Origin: Pseudomonadota bacterium
Lineage (GTDB): Bacteria > Pseudomonadota > Gammaproteobacteria > Burkholderiales > Rhodocyclaceae
Reading direction: 5' to 3'
DNA: 52,806 nucleotides
Assembly: GCA_021849505.1 (NCBI GenBank)
Contig: JAJZSW010000009.1
Span: 1-52,806, forward strand
Below are positions 1 through 7,132 of the stretch, one piece after another (positions within the stretch are counted from its first letter, which is position 1; every line of letters starts with the position of its first letter). A program made the translations under genes and the position numbers. Under the pieces are notes generated by a model, which was not told the DNA's origin, searched no databases, and worked only from the letters and a program-made list of their open reading frames with translations.

Positions 1-56
1 TGACCTGCCCCCGTCTTTAGTGCCAAGTCGTGGTTAGCAAAGTCCGAGTTGTGAAT

Positions 57-941
57 CTATCCGATTTCCGTCTCCGATGCGCTGTCGGGCAAGCTTGCCC
101 GACAGCGCGCCGCGAACTCCGCCGGGGTCAAATCGTCGAGCGAACTGTGCGGCCGCCACTCGTTGTACTCCCGTCGCCAGATGCCGATGCGCACCCGCGC
201 CTCGGCCAGGCTGGTGAACCAATGCTCGTTCAGGCATTCGTCGCGGAACTTGCCGTTGAACGACTCGACGTAGCCGTTCTGCATCGGTTTGCCCGGCTGA
301 ATCAGCTTGAGCTCGACGCCGTTGCGATACGCCCATTGGTCAAGTGCCTTGCCGGTGAATTCCGGCCCCTGGTCGGTGCGGATCGCTGTCGGCAGACCAC
401 GGAAGATCGCCGCCTGCTCCAGAACCCGCACGACGTAGTCGCCGGTGATGCTGTGATCGACCACGATATCTACGGCCTCCTTGGTGCAGTCGTCAACGAT
501 GTTCAGGCATTTCAGCCGACGGCCATTCGACAGAGCGTCCATCACGAAATCCATCGACCAGACCTGGTTCGGGGTCTCCGGCAGCGTCAAGGGATGGCGT
601 TCCACGGCAATGCCACGCCGCCGCTTGCGCTTGGGGACCGCCAGCTTGGCGTCCTGATAAAGCCGAAACACGCGCTTGTGGTTGGCTTGGTGCCCTTCCC
701 GACGCAGCAGAACATGAATGCGCCGATAGCCGAAGCGGCGCCGCTCGGCTGCCAGTTCGATCATCCTCGCCTGGATCGCTTCGTTGGCCGGATTGGCCGT
801 CGGTGCGTAGGCCAGCACCGTGCGCGATATCCCCACAAGCCGGCAGGCACGACGCTGAGAGATCCCGGTCTTCTCTTGCATCGCCGTCACTGCCTCGCGC
901 TTCGCCTGCGGGGTCAGGGCTTTCGGCCCAGGGCGACCTTG
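57..941 (-). CDS. IS3-family transposase OrfB (DDE integrase domain)
   Basis: This is the catalytic part of the transposase, about 294 residues counted from where the frame becomes protein-like. The open frame continues up to about 1061 without resembling a protein. An HTH_21 region (GISQRRACRLVGISR) is followed by an rve integrase core. The DDE residues are visible in VWSMDFVMDAL (first Asp), IRTDQGPEF (second Asp) and NGYVESFNGKFRDECL (Glu). It is probably made as an OrfAB fusion by frameshifting near 914-945. A GTG at 890 could start OrfB alone. No internal stop or missing catalytic residue is seen. Confidence 0.9.
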   Translation of the reverse strand, partial: QGRPGPKALTPQAKREAVTAMQEKTGISQRRACRLVGISRTVLAYAPTANPANEAIQARMIELAAERRRFGYRRIHVLLRREGHQANHKRVFRLYQDAKLAVPKRKRRRGIAVERHPLTLPETPNQVWSMDFVMDALSNGRRLKCLNIVDDCTKEAVDIVVDHSITGDYVVRVLEQAAIFRGLPTAIRTDQGPEFTGKALDQWAYRNGVELKLIQPGKPMQNGYVESFNGKFRDECLNEHWFTSLAEARVRIGIWRREYNEWRPHSSLDDLTPAEFAARCRASLPDSASETEIG

Positions 942-1177
942 AGCGCGTCGTTGTCCAGCAGGGATTCGGCCAGGAGTTTCTTGAGCTTGCTGTTCTCCGC
1001 TTCCAACGCCTTCAGCCGTTTGGCGTCGGCAACCTCCATGCCGCCGAACTTCTTGCGCCACGTATAGAACGCCGCGTCGCTAAAGCCATGCTTCCTGCAC
1101 AGATCCTTGATCGCAATACCGCCCTCGGCTTGCTTGAGGAACCCAATGATCTGCTCGTCCGTAAATCGCTTCTTCAT
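914..1177 (-). CDS. IS3-family transposase OrfA
   Basis: An 87-residue protein beginning MKKRFTDEQIIGFLK. Residues 1-50 are a helix-turn-helix of the transposase_8/IS3 OrfA type (LCRKHGFSDAAFYTWRKKFGG), which binds the terminal inverted repeats. Residues 50-87 form a leucine-rich coiled coil (AKRLKALEAENSKLKKLL) used for multimerisation. The stop lies about 25 bp beyond the point where the orfB frame becomes protein-like, as expected when a programmed -1 frameshift makes an OrfAB fusion. Length and sequence are typical of the IS407 group. Confidence 0.92.
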   Translation of the reverse strand: MKKRFTDEQIIGFLKQAEGGIAIKDLCRKHGFSDAAFYTWRKKFGGMEVADAKRLKALEAENSKLKKLLAESLLDNDALKVALGRKP

Positions 1178-1300
1178 GCCCGCTTCTCCCTTCGAAAGCG
1201 GACTTTACTAACTTCATGCCGGCACTGAAATCGGGGGGCAGGTCAAACCAGCCCTACTGGTTTAGCTCAATTGCATCAGCGACATAATGGCGGAACCGCC

Positions 1301-1330
1301 AAAAAAAAGCCCAGACCTGAGGTCTGGGCT
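1301..1330 (-). terminator. Rho-independent terminator of the phasin gene
   Basis: AGCCCAGACC (1308-1317) and GGTCTGGGCT (1321-1330) form a perfect 10-bp stem with a 3-base loop. A run of eight A on the plus strand (1301-1308) gives the U tract on the minus-strand transcript. It lies about 70 bp beyond the phasin stop. The 55 bp between it and the IS element hold nothing I recognise. Confidence 0.9.
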
Positions 1331-1397
1331 GAAACGGTTCCTTTGCGGAACCGGAGGAGGAGACGTTGAAACTATTTACGGCTCGTCAGGCGGCGAA

Positions 1398-1955
1398 TTA
1401 AGCCGCCTTCTTGGCCTTGGCGGCGGTGGCGCCGACAGCCTTGACGGTCGCGGTGGTCGCGGCGGCAACGTTCGCTTCGGCCATCTCGGCAACCTGCTTG
1501 GCGGCCTTGTTCATGGTCTCGTAGGCGGAGTTGGCGGCGGCGATCGCGGACTTCACGGCGGCGACGGCGACATCCGAACCGGCGGGGGCGTTCTTGACGG
1601 CCTTGTCCAGGACGGAGGTGACGTTCTTGTTCATCTCGACGTACTGGCTGTCGAAGATCTTGGAGAACTCTTCCTGGGTCTGGCTGGCGATTTCATACAC
1701 GCTGCGCGAGTAGGCGACGGCCTTCTCGAAAGCGGGCTGGGCCAGGGCGGCTTGCGTGCTCACCAGTTCCTGCACATCCTTGACGCCCAGCAGAACCTTG
1801 GCGTTATTGACGCTGTCTTCCAGCAGGATGCGGGCGGTATTCAGGTTGAGGGCGGCAAGGCGCTCGGCGCTGGCAAACGCGGTGTTGGCGAAAGTCAGCA
1901 GGGTTTCGACGTTGGCCTTGTTGGCGCCGGCGAGTTGTTCGGGGGTCGTGTACAT
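1398..1955 (-). CDS. phaP: Phasin (polyhydroxyalkanoate granule-associated protein)
   Basis: A 185-residue protein starting MYTTPEQLAGANKANVETLL, a classic betaproteobacterial phasin N-terminus. It is helical and rich in Ala, Lys, Val and Asn, without a signal peptide. The C-terminus is a low-complexity Ala/Lys/Thr tail (KAVGATAAKAKKAA). Phasins coat cytoplasmic PHA granules and control their number and size. The start is supported by AGGAG eight bases upstream. The gene is monocistronic, with its own promoter and a strong terminator. Regulation by a PhaR-type repressor is suggested by the palindrome upstream. No phaC or phaR is in the window. Confidence 0.92.
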   Translation of the reverse strand: MYTTPEQLAGANKANVETLLTFANTAFASAERLAALNLNTARILLEDSVNNAKVLLGVKDVQELVSTQAALAQPAFEKAVAYSRSVYEIASQTQEEFSKIFDSQYVEMNKNVTSVLDKAVKNAPAGSDVAVAAVKSAIAAANSAYETMNKAAKQVAEMAEANVAAATTATVKAVGATAAKAKKAA

Positions 1956-1966
1956 GGCGATCTCCT

Positions 1967-1994
1967 AAAAATGAAAGTTCAAAAATGAAGGTTC
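1967..1994. repeat. 14-bp tandem duplication in the phaP leader
   Basis: Two adjacent copies (1967-1980 and 1981-1994), AAAAATGAAAGTTC-like, differ at a single base. A third partial copy (AAAAAT) follows. They sit directly upstream of the phaP ribosome-binding site, so copy number sets leader length. Confidence 0.6.
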
Positions 1995-2049
1995 AAAAAT
2001 CGTGGTGCAAGCAGGCTGAAACGACATATTGCAGTGCAGCATGGATTTC

Positions 2050-2077
2050 ATTATAGGGATGGGTTTTCCGAAGTCAA
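2050..2077 (-). promoter_or_regulatory. Sigma-70 promoter of the phasin gene
   Basis: On the minus strand TTGACT (2077-2072) is followed after 16 bases by a perfect TATAAT (2055-2050). This puts the transcription start near 2043 and leaves a leader of about 88 nt before the phaP start at 1955. It is the best consensus promoter in the window, in keeping with the abundance of phasins. Confidence 0.75.
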
Positions 2078-2110
2078 GCATTTTTTGTGCATTGCAACAA
2101 ATAATGCTTG
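2075..2110. promoter_or_regulatory. 36-bp nested palindrome, candidate PhaR-type operator of phaP
   Basis: Outer arms CAAGCATT (2075-2082) and AATGCTTG (2103-2110) are perfect, and inner arms TTGT (2085-2088) and ACAA (2097-2100) share the same centre. Most remaining positions are also symmetric. The site overlaps the upstream edge of the phaP -35 box. Known PhaR regulators bind TGC/GCA-containing sites upstream of phasin genes. Assignment to PhaR is inference; the palindrome itself is plain. Confidence 0.5.
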
Positions 2111-2200
2111 AAAAGACTTATCTGTTCAATGTAATCATGTAGTTATGATAGAAAACGAGGCGGCATAAAACGGCAAGGGCTGACAAAACAATACCCTTCG

Positions 2201-2221
2201 GGCAGGGCTTGTTGCCCTGCC
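2201..2221 (-). terminator. Weak terminator candidate after lptA
   Basis: GGCAGGGC (2201-2208) and GCCCTGCC (2214-2221) form an 8-bp stem with loop TTGTT, 26 bp downstream of the lptA stop. On the minus strand it is followed by a T-rich but interrupted tract containing TTGTTTTG. It may end the kdsD-lptA operon. Confidence 0.4.
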
Positions 2222-2246
2222 GCACCAGCGGCATGATGAAAAAAAG

Positions 2247-2792
2247 TCAGCGTGCCGGAGCGGGAGCCGCCGGTTTGGCGTTCTTGGGCTGGATGATCGC
2301 GGTGACGCGGCCATCCTTGCTGCCCGGCCCGGCACCCGGCGTCGCGGTCACGAGATACTGCTCGGTGCGGCCGTCGTAGGAGATGTAGTGGCCGCGGACT
2401 TCGTCGGCACCGCTCCTGACGAAAGCCCGCGTGAAGAACTCGGCCTTCTCGCCGCGCGAGTCGTACTCGATGCGCTCGGCCTCGCCCTCGATGTATTCGT
2501 CCTTGCCTTCGCGCTTCTGGCGGAAGCGCGCCAACCCGCCCTCGCCGCCGGTGGCCACGCCCTTCTGGAACCCTTCTGCATCCTGCGTCACGACCAGCTT
2601 GGCGGTGCGGATCACCAGGGTCCCCTGCGAAAGCACGACGTTGCCTTCGAAGACATGCGTGCGCTTGACGTCATCCACGGTGACGCGCGCGGCTTCGAGG
2701 TGGACCGGCTTGTCGCGGTCGGCTCGTTCGGCGCAGGCGGAACCGGAAACGAAGAGCAGAACTGCAAGCAGGGGCGGAAGAGTGGTTTTCAT
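2247..2792 (-). CDS. lptA: LptA, periplasmic LPS-transport bridge protein
   Basis: The protein is 181 residues from the ATG at 2792 (MKTTLPPLLAVLLF). An upstream in-frame ATG at 2825 lies inside lptC and would spoil the signal peptide. Residues 1-20 are a secretion signal. The OstA-type beta-jellyroll follows, with repeated short strands (VHLEAARVTVDD, HVFEGNVVLSQGTLVIRTAKLVV, YIEGEAERIEYD). LptA oligomers carry LPS across the periplasm between LptC and LptD. It starts 1 bp after the lptC stop, so the two are translationally coupled. The usual next genes, lptB and rpoN, are not found downstream. Confidence 0.93.
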   Translation of the reverse strand: MKTTLPPLLAVLLFVSGSACAERADRDKPVHLEAARVTVDDVKRTHVFEGNVVLSQGTLVIRTAKLVVTQDAEGFQKGVATGGEGGLARFRQKREGKDEYIEGEAERIEYDSRGEKAEFFTRAFVRSGADEVRGHYISYDGRTEQYLVTATPGAGPGSKDGRVTAIIQPKNAKPAAPAPAR

Positions 2793-2793
2793 G

Positions 2794-3507
2794 TCAGCGG
2801 GTGGTATTGGGTTTCTTGGCGGCATTCAGGCGGTTCGGCGGCTTCTTGCCGGATTTGGATTGGGGCTTCGCAGGAGATGTCTTGGCGGCTTTCACGACAG
2901 CGGGCGGGGTTACCGGAACGGCTGTCGCGGCATTTGCCTTGCGGAAGAATACGCCCTTGACTGGCCCTTCGAGGATATAGACCGATGTCTTGTTGTCGAC
3001 GCTCAGTCCGCTGCCCTGGACCTTGGTCTGGCCCTGGGCGATCGTCACGGGGACGTTCGACTTGGCGGTTTCCTCTTCGGGCCAGGCATCGAGAAGCGCG
3101 GTGGTCAGCACCGTGTCGGGCTTGTCGCGCACGCCGCCGCGGGTGACGCGTACGTCGTCGATCAGCCGGACATGCTCGCCCTTGCTGCTGACATGGGCCT
3201 CGCGGGCTTGAATGAAGGTCGGCGGATCGCGGTGGTAGGTGATGCGCGGTGCGAGCACTACCGTGCTGTCGTCGTCCGGATAGTGGCGCATCAGGTCGGC
3301 GACGACCGTGTGCTGCAGGTTGCCCTGCGGGTCGAAGCGGCGGACCTCGAAGTTTTTGATGATGTAGTCGGGATCGTGGCGCGACCTGCCGTCGTTCGCC
3401 CCCTCCGGGGCGCGGCTCGCCAGTTCGAGCCAGTAGCTCATTCCGGCCAGGAGGCCGACCAGCAGCAGCGGGAAGAGCGTGGCAGCGGGATTGGCCCGAA
3501 TGGACAT
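2794..3507 (-). CDS. lptC: LptC, inner-membrane LPS export protein
   Basis: 237 residues. One N-terminal membrane anchor (about residues 10-26, LFPLLLVGLLAGMSYWL) is followed by a periplasmic LptC jellyroll containing YIIKNFEVRRFDPQGNLQHTV. It receives LPS from LptBFG and passes it to LptA. Compared with the family (about 190-210 residues) there is an extra C-terminal tail rich in Pro, Lys and Ala from about residue 195, which is probably disordered. The gene lies between kdsC and lptA, the standard order in Betaproteobacteria. Confidence 0.92.
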   Translation of the reverse strand: MSIRANPAATLFPLLLVGLLAGMSYWLELASRAPEGANDGRSRHDPDYIIKNFEVRRFDPQGNLQHTVVADLMRHYPDDDSTVVLAPRITYHRDPPTFIQAREAHVSSKGEHVRLIDDVRVTRGGVRDKPDTVLTTALLDAWPEEETAKSNVPVTIAQGQTKVQGSGLSVDNKTSVYILEGPVKGVFFRKANAATAVPVTPPAVVKAAKTSPAKPQSKSGKKPPNRLNAAKKPNTTR

Positions 3508-3516
3508 GAAGCTGGA

Positions 3517-4038
3517 TCAGGCGAGGTAGGGGGCCATCACGCGGTCCCAGGTGCCTTGCGCACGCAGGATGAGTTCGCAGGCTTCGCGCACCGCGCCTGC
3601 GCCGGCGGGCGCGCGGGTGACGTAGCAGACGTGGCGCCGTACCATCTCGTGACCATCCGGCACAGTGACGGAAAATCCGCAGGTCTTCAGCAGGGGGAGG
3701 TCGATCATGTCGTCGCCCATGTACCCGCATTGGTCGAAAGACAGGTTTTCGCGCGCCAGCAGCGAGGCCATGGCGGCGCGCTTGTCCTCGATGCCCTGAA
3801 GGACGAGTCCGATGCCGAGATTGGCGGCCCGCTGGGTGACGATGGTCGAGTCGCGGCCGGTGATGATCGCGAGCTTGACGCCCGATTTCGCCAGCAGCTT
3901 GAGGCCGAGCCCATCGCGGCTGAAGAAGGCCTTGCAGAAATCGCCCTCGGGACCGAAGTAGAGCCGGCCGTCGGTCATCACGCCATCGATGTCGAAGCCC
4001 ATAAGCCGGACTTTGGATGCTTGTGCGTAACAGTCCAT
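3517..4038 (-). CDS. kdsC: 3-deoxy-D-manno-octulosonate 8-phosphate phosphatase KdsC
   Basis: A 173-residue HAD-superfamily hydrolase. Motif I is FDIDGVMTDG (nucleophile and acid/base Asp), motif II is IITGRDS and motif IV is YMGDDMIDLP. No cap domain is present, as in KdsC, which works as a tetramer. It removes phosphate from Kdo-8-phosphate in the cytoplasm. The start overlaps the kdsD stop by one base (TGATG), indicating translational coupling. Confidence 0.95.
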   Translation of the reverse strand: MDCYAQASKVRLMGFDIDGVMTDGRLYFGPEGDFCKAFFSRDGLGLKLLAKSGVKLAIITGRDSTIVTQRAANLGIGLVLQGIEDKRAAMASLLARENLSFDQCGYMGDDMIDLPLLKTCGFSVTVPDGHEMVRRHVCYVTRAPAGAGAVREACELILRAQGTWDRVMAPYLA

Positions 4039-5021
4039 CAGACCACCTTGGCGCGGAAGAGATCGTGCATGTTGAGGGCGCCGGCCAGCCGGCCGGCGGA
4101 GTCGATGACGAGCAGCTGGTTCACCTTGTGGCGTTCCATCATCTCGACGGCCTCGACGGCCAGCCGCTCCGGGCCGATGGTACGCGGGTTGCGGCTCATG
4201 ATGTCGCCAACCGCGACGGGGCGCAGATCGCCGAGCCGTTCGAGCGCGCGGCGCAGGTCGCCATCGGTGAAGATGCCGGCGAGCTTGCCGGCGCCGTCGA
4301 TAACGGCGACCATGCCCATGCCGCCGTGCGACATTGCCGCCAGCACCGCAGGAATTGCCGTATCCGTGCCGACGCTGGCCACCCGCTCTGCGGGTTGCAT
4401 GACGTCGCGGACATGGGTGAGCAGCTTGCGGCCCAGCGCGCCACCCGGATGCGAGCGGGCGAAATCCTCGGCGCCGAAGCCGCGTGCGTCGAGCAGGGCG
4501 ACCGCCAGGGCATCGCCGAGCGCGAGCGCAACCGTCGTGCTGGCGGTGGGCGCGAGGTTGAGCGGGCAGGCTTCCTCGTCAACGCGGGCGTCAAGATGGA
4601 CGTCGGCTTCCCTGGCCAGCGAAGATGCCGGGTTGCCGGTGATGGCGATCAGCTTGCCGCCCTGGCGCTTCACCAGCGGAACGATGGTGAGCAATTCGTC
4701 GTTCTCGCCCGAATTCGAGAGGGCGATCAGCACGTCGTCGCGGGCGATCATGCCGAGGTCGCCGTGCACCGCCTCGGCGGCGTGGACGAAATAGGCCGGT
4801 GTCCCGGTGCTGGCCATGGTCGCGGCGATCTTGCGCGCGATGTGGCCGGACTTGCCGATGCCGCTGACGATCACGCGGCCATGGCAGGCGAGGATCAGGC
4901 CGACGGCCTGGGCAAACGATGCATCCAGGCGTGCGGCGATTTTCGCCACGGCATCGGCTTCGATGGCAAGGACGCGGCGTGCCAGTGCGAGGAGGTGTTC
5001 CGCTGCGGGGATCGGTGGCAT
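4038..5021 (-). CDS. kdsD: Arabinose-5-phosphate isomerase KdsD
   Basis: 327 residues. An N-terminal SIS domain (about 40-170; GRVIVSGIGKSGHIARKIAATMAS, ALSNSGENDELL) is followed by two CBS domains (about 205-327; DVMQPAERVASVGTDTAIPAVLAAM, DIMSRNPRTIGPERLAVEAVEMM). It converts ribulose 5-phosphate to arabinose 5-phosphate, the first step of Kdo synthesis. It is the first gene of the kdsD-kdsC-lptC-lptA operon and is divergent from the antiporter gene, with 98 bp between them. Confidence 0.95.
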   Translation of the reverse strand: MPPIPAAEHLLALARRVLAIEADAVAKIAARLDASFAQAVGLILACHGRVIVSGIGKSGHIARKIAATMASTGTPAYFVHAAEAVHGDLGMIARDDVLIALSNSGENDELLTIVPLVKRQGGKLIAITGNPASSLAREADVHLDARVDEEACPLNLAPTASTTVALALGDALAVALLDARGFGAEDFARSHPGGALGRKLLTHVRDVMQPAERVASVGTDTAIPAVLAAMSHGGMGMVAVIDGAGKLAGIFTDGDLRRALERLGDLRPVAVGDIMSRNPRTIGPERLAVEAVEMMERHKVNQLLVIDSAGRLAGALNMHDLFRAKVV

Positions 5022-5037
5022 GTGCTGGGGAAGAGGT

Positions 5038-5056
5038 CGCGGACGGCAGGTCCGCG
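5038..5056. promoter_or_regulatory. Dyad in the kdsD/antiporter divergent region
   Basis: CGCGGAC (5038-5044) and GTCCGCG (5050-5056) form a perfect 7-bp dyad with 5-base spacing. It sits 16 bp upstream of the kdsD start and 63 bp upstream of the antiporter start. It could be an operator or a leader hairpin. No known binding protein is recognised. Confidence 0.3.
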
Positions 5057-5119
5057 AAGGCGGTTATGATTGCGGCAAATTATAACGACCCCGCCAGACG
5101 AGACCAAGAAGGACGCCAC

Positions 5120-7084
5120 GTGACTCTGCACCTGATCCTGCTGTTGCTGGCCGCCGCCGTGCTCGCCGTGGTGGCCTGCCGCAGCCTGGGACTGCCGCCG
5201 ATCCTCGGCTACCTGCTGGTCGGCGCGCTGGCCGGGCCGCATGCGCTGGGCGTCCTGCCCGATACCGAGAGCGCACACCGCCTGGCGGAGTTCGGTGTCG
5301 TTTTCCTGATGTTCACCATCGGCCTCGAGTTCTCGCTGCCGCGCCTCTTCGCGATGAAGCGCATCGTCTTCGGGCTGGGACTGGCGCAGGTGCTGCTGAC
5401 CATGCTGGTGGTCGGTGCGGGAGCGATGGCCTGGGGCGTGTCATGGCAGGCCAGCGTGGCGCTCGGCGGTGCGCTCGCGATGTCGTCCACCGCGATCCTG
5501 TCGAAGCTGCTGGCCGACCGGCGCGAGCTCGATGCCCCCCATGGCCGCGAAGTGATGGGCGTGCTGCTGTTCCAGGACCTCGCGGTGGTGCCCTTGCTGG
5601 TGCTGATCCCGGCCCTGTCGCAGCCGGTCGAACTGCTGGCCGGCGAGGTCGGCTGGGCATTGCTGAAGGCCGCGGTACTGCTGGCGCTGGTGCTCTTCGT
5701 CGGCCAGCGGCTGATGCATGCCTGGTTCGGCCTGGTGGCGCGCCGCAAGTCGAGCGAATTGTTCATGCTCAACGTGCTGCTGGTGACTCTTGGCTTCGCG
5801 ACGCTGACGGAAGTTGCCGGCCTGTCGCCGGCACTCGGTGCCTTCGTCGCCGGCATGCTGATCTCCGAAACCGAATACCGCTACCAGGTCGAGGAGGACA
5901 TCAAGCCCTTCCGCGACGTACTGCTGGGGTTGTTCTTCGTCTCGACCGGCATGATGCTCGACCCGGTGGCGATCTGGAACGATGCCCTGCGGCTGGCGGT
6001 GCTCGTGTTCCTGCTGCTGGCCGTCAAGTTGCTGGTCGCGGCGGCGTTGTCGCGGTTCCTCGGCAGCAGCCCGGGCACCGCGCTGCGGTCCGGACTTTGG
6101 CTGTGCGCAGCCGGCGAGTTCGGTTTCGTGCTGGTGGTGCGCGCCACGGATACGGCACTCGTCGATCCCGTGCTGATCCAGCCGGTGCTGGCCGCGATGG
6201 TGCTGTCGATGATCATTGCCCCCCTGATCGTGCACTTCTCGGATCGCGTCGTGCTGCGCTTCGTCGCCTCGGAATGGCTGACGCGTTCGATGCAATTGAC
6301 GCAGATCGCCGCGCGCACCGTGGCGACCGAGAAACATGCCCTGCTGTGCGGCTACGGCAAGACCGGCCAGCATCTGGCGCGCTTCCTGGAAACCGAAAAG
6401 ATCGGCTTCATGGCGCTCGACCTCGATCCCGAGCGGGTGCGCGAGGCCGCCGCCGCCGGCGAGCCGGTCGCCTGGGGCGACTGCACGCGGCGCGAGAATC
6501 TTCTGGCGGCGGGCATCGCGCGCGCCAGCGTGCTGGTGGTGACCTTCGCCGACATCGAGACCACGCTCAAGCTGGTCCAGCGCGTGCGCGAACTGCGGCC
6601 CGACCTGCCGGTCGTCGCGCGCTCGCGCGAGGAGGAGGATGCCGAAAAGCTGTTCGAGGCCGGCGTGGCCGAGGTGGTGCCCGAGGCGCTGGAATCGTCG
6701 GTGATGCTCGCCACGCACGCGCTGGCGCTGACCGGCGTGCCGATGCATCGGGTCATCCGCCGCCTGCGCGAATTGCGCGAACAGCATTACGCGCTGCTGC
6801 GGGGCTTTTTCCACGGCGCCACCGATGCCGGCGCAGGCGTTTCCGATGTCGATCAGCCGCGCCTGCATGCCGTGACCCTCGATGCCGACGCCTGGGCGGT
6901 GGGACACAGCATCGCCGCGCTGGGCCTCGAGAAAGTCGGCGCCGGCGTGACGGCAATCCGGCGCCGAACCCAGCCGGTCGTTGCTCTTGGCAGCGAGACG
7001 ACCCTGCAGACCGGTGATGTCGTGGTGATTCGCGGCGGCGCCGCTGCCGTGGCGGCGGGCGAAGAGCGGCTGCTCAGGGGCTAG
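5120..7084 (+). CDS. CPA2-family monovalent cation:proton antiporter (KefB-like) with TrkA-N/TrkA-C domains
   Basis: 654 residues from GTG at 5120, preceded by AAGAAGGA. Longer frames have no ribosome-binding site and run through the kdsD region. Residues 1-385 are about 12 membrane segments of the Na+/H+ exchanger fold (LGLPPILGYLLVGALAGPHALGVL; VALGGALAMSSTAILSKLL). Around 415-540 is a Rossmann TrkA-N domain (HALLCGYGKTGQHLARFLETEK). A TrkA-C domain ends the protein near 570-650. It probably exchanges K+ or Na+ for H+ across the inner membrane under nucleotide control. KefB and KefC cannot be told apart, so no symbol is given. Confidence 0.9.
   Translation: MTLHLILLLLAAAVLAVVACRSLGLPPILGYLLVGALAGPHALGVLPDTESAHRLAEFGVVFLMFTIGLEFSLPRLFAMKRIVFGLGLAQVLLTMLVVGAGAMAWGVSWQASVALGGALAMSSTAILSKLLADRRELDAPHGREVMGVLLFQDLAVVPLLVLIPALSQPVELLAGEVGWALLKAAVLLALVLFVGQRLMHAWFGLVARRKSSELFMLNVLLVTLGFATLTEVAGLSPALGAFVAGMLISETEYRYQVEEDIKPFRDVLLGLFFVSTGMMLDPVAIWNDALRLAVLVFLLLAVKLLVAAALSRFLGSSPGTALRSGLWLCAAGEFGFVLVVRATDTALVDPVLIQPVLAAMVLSMIIAPLIVHFSDRVVLRFVASEWLTRSMQLTQIAARTVATEKHALLCGYGKTGQHLARFLETEKIGFMALDLDPERVREAAAAGEPVAWGDCTRRENLLAAGIARASVLVVTFADIETTLKLVQRVRELRPDLPVVARSREEEDAEKLFEAGVAEVVPEALESSVMLATHALALTGVPMHRVIRRLRELREQHYALLRGFFHGATDAGAGVSDVDQPRLHAVTLDADAWAVGHSIAALGLEKVGAGVTAIRRRTQPVVALGSETTLQTGDVVVIRGGAAAVAAGEERLLRG
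6932..6956 (-). repeat. Possible dispersed-repeat copy inside the antiporter gene
   Basis: The reverse complement matches the 25-bp repeat closely (TTGCCGTC...GCGCCGACTTT) and encodes KVGAGVTA. TrkA-C domains of relatives naturally read similarly here (GVEVTAIRRR), so the match may be chance. Confidence 0.35.
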
Positions 7085-7091
7085 AAAAGAC

Positions 7092-7113
7092 AAAGCCCGC
7101 CGTGGCGGGCTTT
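7092..7113. terminator. Bidirectional terminator between the antiporter and pilin-like genes
   Basis: AAAGCCCGCC (7092-7101) and GGCGGGCTTT (7104-7113) form a perfect 10-bp stem. The plus side continues TTTATTG and the minus side TTTGTCTTTT, so it can serve both convergent genes. Confidence 0.85.
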
Positions 7114-7132
7114 ATTGTCAGGCGGGAGAGAT

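Larger units (their letters stand above)
1..1245 (-). mobile_element. Complete IS3-family (IS407-group) insertion sequence
   Basis: The element starts at base 1 with TGACCTGCCCCC and ends at 1245 with the exact reverse complement, GGGGGCAGGTCA. The similarity of the two ends extends inward as an imperfect inverted repeat of about 46 bp (1-46 against 1199-1245). Inside are two overlapping minus-strand frames, orfA and orfB, in the usual IS3 arrangement. The TGACCTGCCCCC-type ends and the protein sequences are those of the IS407 group. A target duplication cannot be checked because the left flank lies outside the window. Both frames are intact, so the element may be active. Confidence 0.93.

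Noticed and set aside
2431-4794. A 787-residue plus-strand frame over lptA-lptC-kdsC-kdsD
   Set aside because: Composition is typical of an antisense shadow, and the four minus-strand genes are unmistakable and in canonical order.
5441-7093. A 550-residue minus-strand frame opposite the antiporter
   Set aside because: A His/Gln/Arg-rich shadow without domains; the plus strand encodes a complete CPA2 antiporter.
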